From contig JAUIRK010000434.1 of the NCBI GenBank assembly GCA_030549495.1, positions 10,001-74,000 on the forward strand: 64,000 nucleotides of DNA. The letters are read 5' to 3'. Every line of letters starts with the position of its first letter. The stretch's first letter is position 1. The notes under the pieces were generated by a model that saw only the letters and a program-made list of their open reading frames with translations, did no database searches and was not told the DNA's origin. Origin of the DNA: Nectonema munidae. Taxonomy: Eukaryota; Nematomorpha; Nectonematoida; Nectonematidae. Positions 59,086 through 64,000 of the stretch are shown one piece after another. The position numbers and the translations under genes were made by a program.

Positions 59086-60240
59086 ATAATAAAGATTTCG
59101 TTATTTTATCTAAAAAATCGTTTTACGTCTCTTTTGTAATTGATCGCACTTGAGCACACTTTTTAGCAAAGCCCCTTTTTAAAAATTATTTCTTTTGATC
59201 ACACGTTCTCTTTTCAATTTGTTTTCAGGTTGCTTCCTTCTCTGATACTAATCTTCAAAAGATTTTATAATACGTTTTGTTTTTTTTAATAAATATATCA
59301 TACTCAAGATGATTGAAGAAAGTATTATAAGCCAAAATATATATTTAAACTATATAACTAATATATAACAATTTTTTGAAATTTTTTTACATAAATGATT
59401 TTTTTTTAGAAAAAAACTGATTTTCAGGCATACATCACTACTTCAATTGACACTTCCAGATATTTTTTAACCGTATTAGCCAAAACAAGTATAGAAATAA
59501 AATAATCATAGTCGGTTTAGTATAAAAACAGATATTTTATTTGAAATTTTGAAAATATTTTTAGAGACAGTTTTTAGACGTAAACCATCAATATGATTGA
59601 AGCTTTCAGATATTTTGAAACCATCCAAAAATGAAACAGCATCTTCAATTTGGTATAAAAACAGATGTATTTAAATTTCAAAATATTTCTGCGAACATTG
59701 GACATAAACTGCACTTTTGATTTACACTTGCAGATATTCTCTAAATGTACTGAATTCAGAAATGAAACCAGCATGATTGATTTGGTATAAAAACATATAT
59801 TTTATGTAAAATTTGAAGGAATGTTTTTGGAGACAATTTTTAGAAGTAAACCGCAAATTTGATTAACGCTTATAGGTATTCTCAAATCCTAAATGTAAAA
59901 ATGAGTCCAGAAATGAAACCAGCATGGCCGATTTAGTATAAAAACATATTTTATGTAAAATTTGAAGATATATTTCATGACATATATTCTCATCAATCAA
60001 AATTTTGATTGACATTTTCTAAAAAGTAGCGATGATTATTGGAAAAATTCAATATATAATGTGTTATGCATTCAAAACTGTATATAATTATACATTTTCA
60101 AGGAAGTATATAGTAAAAATTAAAATTTTTGATTTTGATTGACATGAGAGGTTAATGAAAATGGTTTCAAAAGATGCAGCTAACAATTTTAGGAAAAGTC
60201 ACAAAATTTGAAGGGATATAATTCAACCAATACCCCTAAA

Positions 60241-61255
60241 AACAAAATTTTTGAATTAAAAGAAATTTTTCTCAATTTGGTAACAAAATAATCCACTCAT
60301 TTGCCTGGAATAAATCGTGTTACAAAGTGATTGATTTCAAGTGTTAACGCGTTCTTGTTGAAAATTTCATTTTTTTTCTGGAATATCTTCTCGTATGCTA
60401 TTGTATTCTAAAAAATCATCATATTTGTCTTCCTCATCTATGAATAAATCAGTCTAAGTGGGAATAACTAACTTTTTGGAATTTTGAGCTTCATCATTTT
60501 GAAAATTTTGATTCTATTTCCAACGAAAAAAATCAGTTTATTCTTAAATGACCTTAAGATAAACACGCTAATAAAGCTTATTAGTATTTTAAATAGCGAG
60601 TACGAATCCCGTTTCGAATTCAAAATGTTTATCTTCATGGGTTAATGTAATGCAGAAAGTCTTTACAGTTCGAGAAAAATGAAATCGTTGACAAACCCCT
60701 GCATCTTCTTACTCTTCTCCGGAACGCTTTTTTTTCACACACAATCTTTGCTTACTTGTTCCAACTCTAATAAAATTGGAATAGAGTCGGTATCTAATAA
60801 AATATAGGAACCGGGGTGGGTTTTTTAAAAAATTTTTGTGAGGATATTGTGGGAGCATTCGTCAAAGGAAGGAAGGGAGGAAGGGTCGTTCCTATCTACT
60901 AGCGGAGCCGCCCCCCCCTTCCCTCTAGGATAGAGTATAAGTAATATGCTTTTTCCCTCCCTCCCCCCCCCCTCTGTTCTTCTATATACTTTTGTTTCAG
61001 GCTAAAGCGTGGACGTAATACCAATTTTTACGTGTAAATATCAATAAAATGGCGATTATGAATCGTGCTATTTTTACCTGTAAAAAGTACGCGTCTTAGC
61101 ATGACACAATTTTTTTAAATATTTTGCATAACAACGCCTTCTTATGTTTTCGTTAACTTTGCATTAATTTTTGACTTATATTGTCCAAATAGAGCCTTTT
61201 CTTTTTTTCCATAACTTAATCTGTAATTTTGGTGATTCAATTTGTTGATTTGTTG
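60241..61255. other. Spacer with GC-rich homopurine/homopyrimidine patches
   Basis: Positions 60795-60990 contain G-rich (GGAAGGAAGGGAGGAAGGG) and C-rich (CCGCCCCCCC, CCCTCCCTCCCCCCCCC) tracts, unlike the surrounding AT-rich DNA. They could belong to a promoter of a gene outside the window or be slippage tracts. No exon was recognised. Confidence 0.35.
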
Positions 61256-61398
61256 ATCAATCAGTAGTGTCATCTTTCTGTACAACACGATATTTTTTAA
61301 AAGAACAGCCATTAAATTTCGTTTCCATTTAGCATTTATTTTTTCAAATAAAATTAAGATTTCTTTTTTTTATTTAATAAATTTTCCTCATCGCGCAA
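61256..61398. repeat. 143-bp direct repeat, copy A
   Basis: It is nearly the same as 63431-63572 (about three differences by eye), in the same orientation and 2.0 kb apart. It begins ATCAATCAGTAGT and ends TCCTCATCGCGCAA. The function is unknown. Confidence 0.9.
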
Positions 61399-61674
61399 TT
61401 TTGTATATCAAGATGCCTTTCTCGCTTCACCTAAAAGTTTAGTTCGCTCAAATCCACATACAAGTTCCTCCTAGAAAGTATACGTGGAATGTGCTTCAAT
61501 AGCAACTCGGTCATCCAATCTTTTACAAAGGTATACATTACATATTGTTTTTAATTAAACATTATTTCTGCTGAACCTTAAATTTCAGAATCAAACCTTT
61601 TTGCTATAAGTATTCCTTAGATGTTTTGTATAGTTATAAAATTTATTTTTTTAGTAATAAATATGTAAACTAGA

Positions 61675-62229
61675 CTGCAATGGTTCTCAACCTTTTTTCT
61701 ACCATGGCCCCCCTTTTGCGCAAACATTATTGTATGGCCCCATAAAGTTTTTCATATATTTATCTATTTTTTAAAGGTCAAAAACGAAAATTCGGAACTT
61801 TTTCATGAGGTTATTCATTCAAACAACATAACATAAAAGCAAAAAAACTGTAAAATTCCTTCAAAAATTATAGAGCTCCTAAATCATAACTTCTTTTCAT
61901 ATTAACGGTCTAAGCCTAGTAGATGTGGAAACCAAACTATAAAAAAGTTCATGAAAATAGAATTTTCATATAAAGTTTCAAGATATAGTTGCTAAAATAG
62001 TTTTTGTATCATATGTATATATAATATAGAAAAATCGACAAAGCTTTGGGGCAATTTTATAAATAAAAATGCATTTTTTCGTCAAATTAAATTTTTAATT
62101 TAAACATCTACCTATATCAATCCGAACTTATAACTTTTTGTGACTTCTCTACGATCTGATGTATTGTATGGAAATCAAATTTTTTTCTTTGGCCCGTCAG
62201 TGGGCCATATGGCCGACGTTGAGAAACCC
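61675..62229. mobile_element. hAT MITE, 555 bp
   Basis: TAAACTAGA flanks both sides (61666-61674 and 62230-62238), a hAT-style duplication. The left end contains CAATGGTTCTCAACCTTTTT and the right, reverse-complemented, GGGTTTCTCAACGTCGG. GGCCCC and GGGCCATATGGCC blocks lie inside the ends. The body is AT-rich and non-coding. Confidence 0.8.
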
Positions 62230-62238
62230 TAAACTAGA

Positions 62239-63430
62239 GCACTTTGTGAATACAGTTAAGGCCCTTTTACTTATGGCCGGTTTGGCATTTGGGCGGGTGT
62301 ACATTTGAAAAATAACTCAAGAGATGGCTACTGGCTGGTATATGTTGAATAAATGTGATATAATCGTGTCTAAAATGCAATGCTTAAAGAACAACACTCA
62401 CACACAGGAAAGTAGATACAATACAAAGTGACATTAAATTTAAATCAAAGATGTATGCAATTAAATTTTGAAATTATAATTTTTTCTTATTTATATAGAC
62501 ACAAACAAAAGAATTATAAGCGTTATATCTATGAGTTTTTTGAATTCAAGTCCAGAAAAACTAAATTTTTAATCATTTAATTTTCTTTTTTTGTGCTACT
62601 ATGTTAAATTTTAGTAGTTAAATTGTGTAAAATTAAAAATTATCTAATTATTTTACGTGTTTGGATTTGGAATATCAGTAAATCTTGTTAAATATAGGTT
62701 TAAAACGTTGACTTTTTTAAGTACTCCCAAAATAAAAAGGATCGCGACGAGATATCGGAAAGTACTAATGAAATTTAGCGATGCGATTTCGATTCTGATA
62801 TTTAAAACTCACGATTTCAATTACCAATGTTAAGGTATGTATGTACGATTGCGCTGACACTAAACCTCACCTCAGCCCCAACACACACTGTAGAAATAGG
62901 TTGAGCACTTGGCAACTACTTTGCAAATTGAGGAATACATTTGAATGGTCAAAATGGGCGGGAGAGTGCAGAAATGTATAATATTTGACATTTATATTGC
63001 AATCCAAATGGCATCACAGCATTAGCTCGCCTCTAAGTTGTAATCTATTTTGCGTTATCAAAAATTCCCTAAAACTTTGTGCTGCACTTTATAGTTATTT
63101 TAGTTTCATATTCTAATCAATTTTAATTTTCAGACTATTCCCTGCCACTTGTGTCAAAAGGTTTATCATTGAAACTTTTCTTTCCACTTTTTTTTATTTT
63201 CACACGTAAAATTTAATGATACAAAAGCCATTAAAAAATTTATGGTTTTTATTTAAATTTTACAAAAATAACTCATATTTTTAGACTATTTTATATTTTA
63301 AAATAGTAAAGGGATACTGATATATCTAATCTATTTTTATCAAAATTTTTATATCTACATGTTTTATTACGTTTTGCCAAAACATTTTTATATGTTTTAT
63401 TTTTAGGCGTATGCAGCGAAGAAGTGTCTT
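62239..63430. other. AT-rich spacer, no gene seen
   Basis: No recognisable gene or mobile-element end. Confidence 0.4.
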
Positions 63431-63572
63431 ATCAATCAGTAGTTTCATCTTTCTGTACAACACGATTTTTTTAAAAGAACAGCCATTAAATTTCCTTTCC
63501 ATTTAGCATTTATTTTTTCAAATAAAATTAAGATTTCTTTTTTTTATTTAATAAATTTTCCTCATCGCGCAA
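63431..63572. repeat. 143-bp direct repeat, copy B
   Basis: Second copy of the repeat at 61256-61398. The match ends exactly at ..CATCGCGCAA in both, after which the sequences diverge. Confidence 0.9.
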
Positions 63573-64000
63573 ACATGGATCCATGAGAGGCGGTAAATTT
63601 TGAAAGTTGAATTGTTATGCATATTGGATATAAACTTCTAAAATTTTGATAATGCTTCCTTATTTATTGTATAAATAACTTACATTTGTATGTGCACAGA
63701 GTAGTAAGTTGTTGGCAAACATGGGCTCAAAAGACACTAATTTTATTTAAAGTTCTCATAATAAATACTCTAATAGACATGTTTGTAGCGAACACGGTCG
63801 GATTCAGCATTTTTTTTAGCCGGGCCAAAATATTAATAGTATATAAAGTTTTAATTCTCTTTTCATATGAGATTAAAACTCCCGAAAGAGGTGGGCGCGA
63901 GGTGGTTAGAGCCCGATTAGCCCCTTCCGTATCCGCCCCTGCCAGCGAACATTCAGAAAATTCAACTTCAACTTTATACTTCATAATTGACGATTTGTGA
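63573..64000. other. Window end, unassigned sequence with a GC-rich patch
   Basis: Positions 63885-63945 are GC-rich (GGTGGGCGCGAGGTGGTTAG, CCGTATCCGCCCCTGCC) and open on both strands (for instance GADTEGANRALTTSRPPLSG on the minus strand). This could be an element fragment or an exon cut by the window edge. I cannot assign it. Confidence 0.3.

Larger units (their letters stand above)
55440..60240 (-). mobile_element. TTAA tandem-array element, copy 3 (reverse), interrupted by piggyBac element 2
   Basis: Its right end is at about 55470-55640: read on the minus strand, GAATTCAGCATAGTTGAAAT, then AAAAAGAGGCGGAACTTTAC and ACACCCCAGGGCTTGAGCCG match the end of copy 2. Its left part is at about 59480-60240, where at least four array units with AAACCGCAAATTTGATT and the block GTCACAAAATTTGAAGGGAT appear in reverse. 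The outermost terminal repeat is missing on the left side. The 4.8-kb span includes the piggyBac insertion at 56473-59085. Confidence 0.65.

Noticed and set aside
63885-63930. tRNA-like A-box (GCGAGGTGGTTAGAGC)
   Set aside because: There is no B-box (GGTTCGANTCC), no acceptor stem and no cloverleaf, so no tRNA or clear SINE head can be called.
1-64000. CRISPR arrays, operons, ribosome-binding sites
   Set aside because: The sequence is eukaryotic. Its tandem arrays have diverged units and no regular spacers.

Overview
This is a 64-kb piece of an AT-rich animal nuclear genome: spliced genes with small exons, GT-AG introns and dense transposon debris. The best anchor is a nearly full-length O-GlcNAc transferase gene. 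The mix of repeats (hAT, piggyBac, pogo/Tigger and their short derivatives) and the AT-richness fit an arthropod. A parasitic copepod (sea-louse type) is my guess, but nothing here proves the taxon.

Layout. About 1.4-13.1 kb (minus strand): the 3' part of a homeobox gene. Three exons join in frame (homeodomain 1-46, homeodomain 47 onward, Ser-rich C-terminus), with a last intron of about 9 kb full of transposons: a broken hAT element, a retroelement fossil, and a TTAA-type element split by these insertions. 14-27 kb: mostly gene-poor, with a near-complete Tigger/pogo element (15.96-17.75 kb), a long inverted repeat (18.5-18.8 kb), a possible small two-exon gene (20.7-21.1 kb), a foldback-like array (21.5-22.2 kb) and a possible terminal exon (23.4 kb). 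27.5-30.3 kb: a complete TTAA-flanked element with a perfect 20-bp terminal inverted repeat and two internal tandem arrays. 32.3-45.5 kb (minus strand): Ogt, 20 coding exons, 1,035 residues as I splice it. Its introns hold a pogo-like short element, a SINE-like insertion with a 20-bp target-site duplication, TTAA MITEs and a GC-richer insertion. 47-64 kb: another transposon-rich stretch, with two decayed piggyBac elements (one carrying a nested hAT MITE, the other sitting inside a third copy of the tandem-array element), a decayed hAT, a nearly perfect hairpin, further hAT MITEs and a 143-bp direct repeat.

How it fits together. The two well-supported host genes, Ogt (nucleocytoplasmic protein O-GlcNAcylation) and the homeobox gene (transcription factor), show no functional link. 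Most of the rest is mobile DNA. The most unusual signals are the TTAA element family with G/C hairpins beside its ends and two tandem arrays, and a MITE family whose near-terminal palindrome keeps its fold while its sequence changes. All coordinates and splice sites were read by eye and could be off by a base or two.
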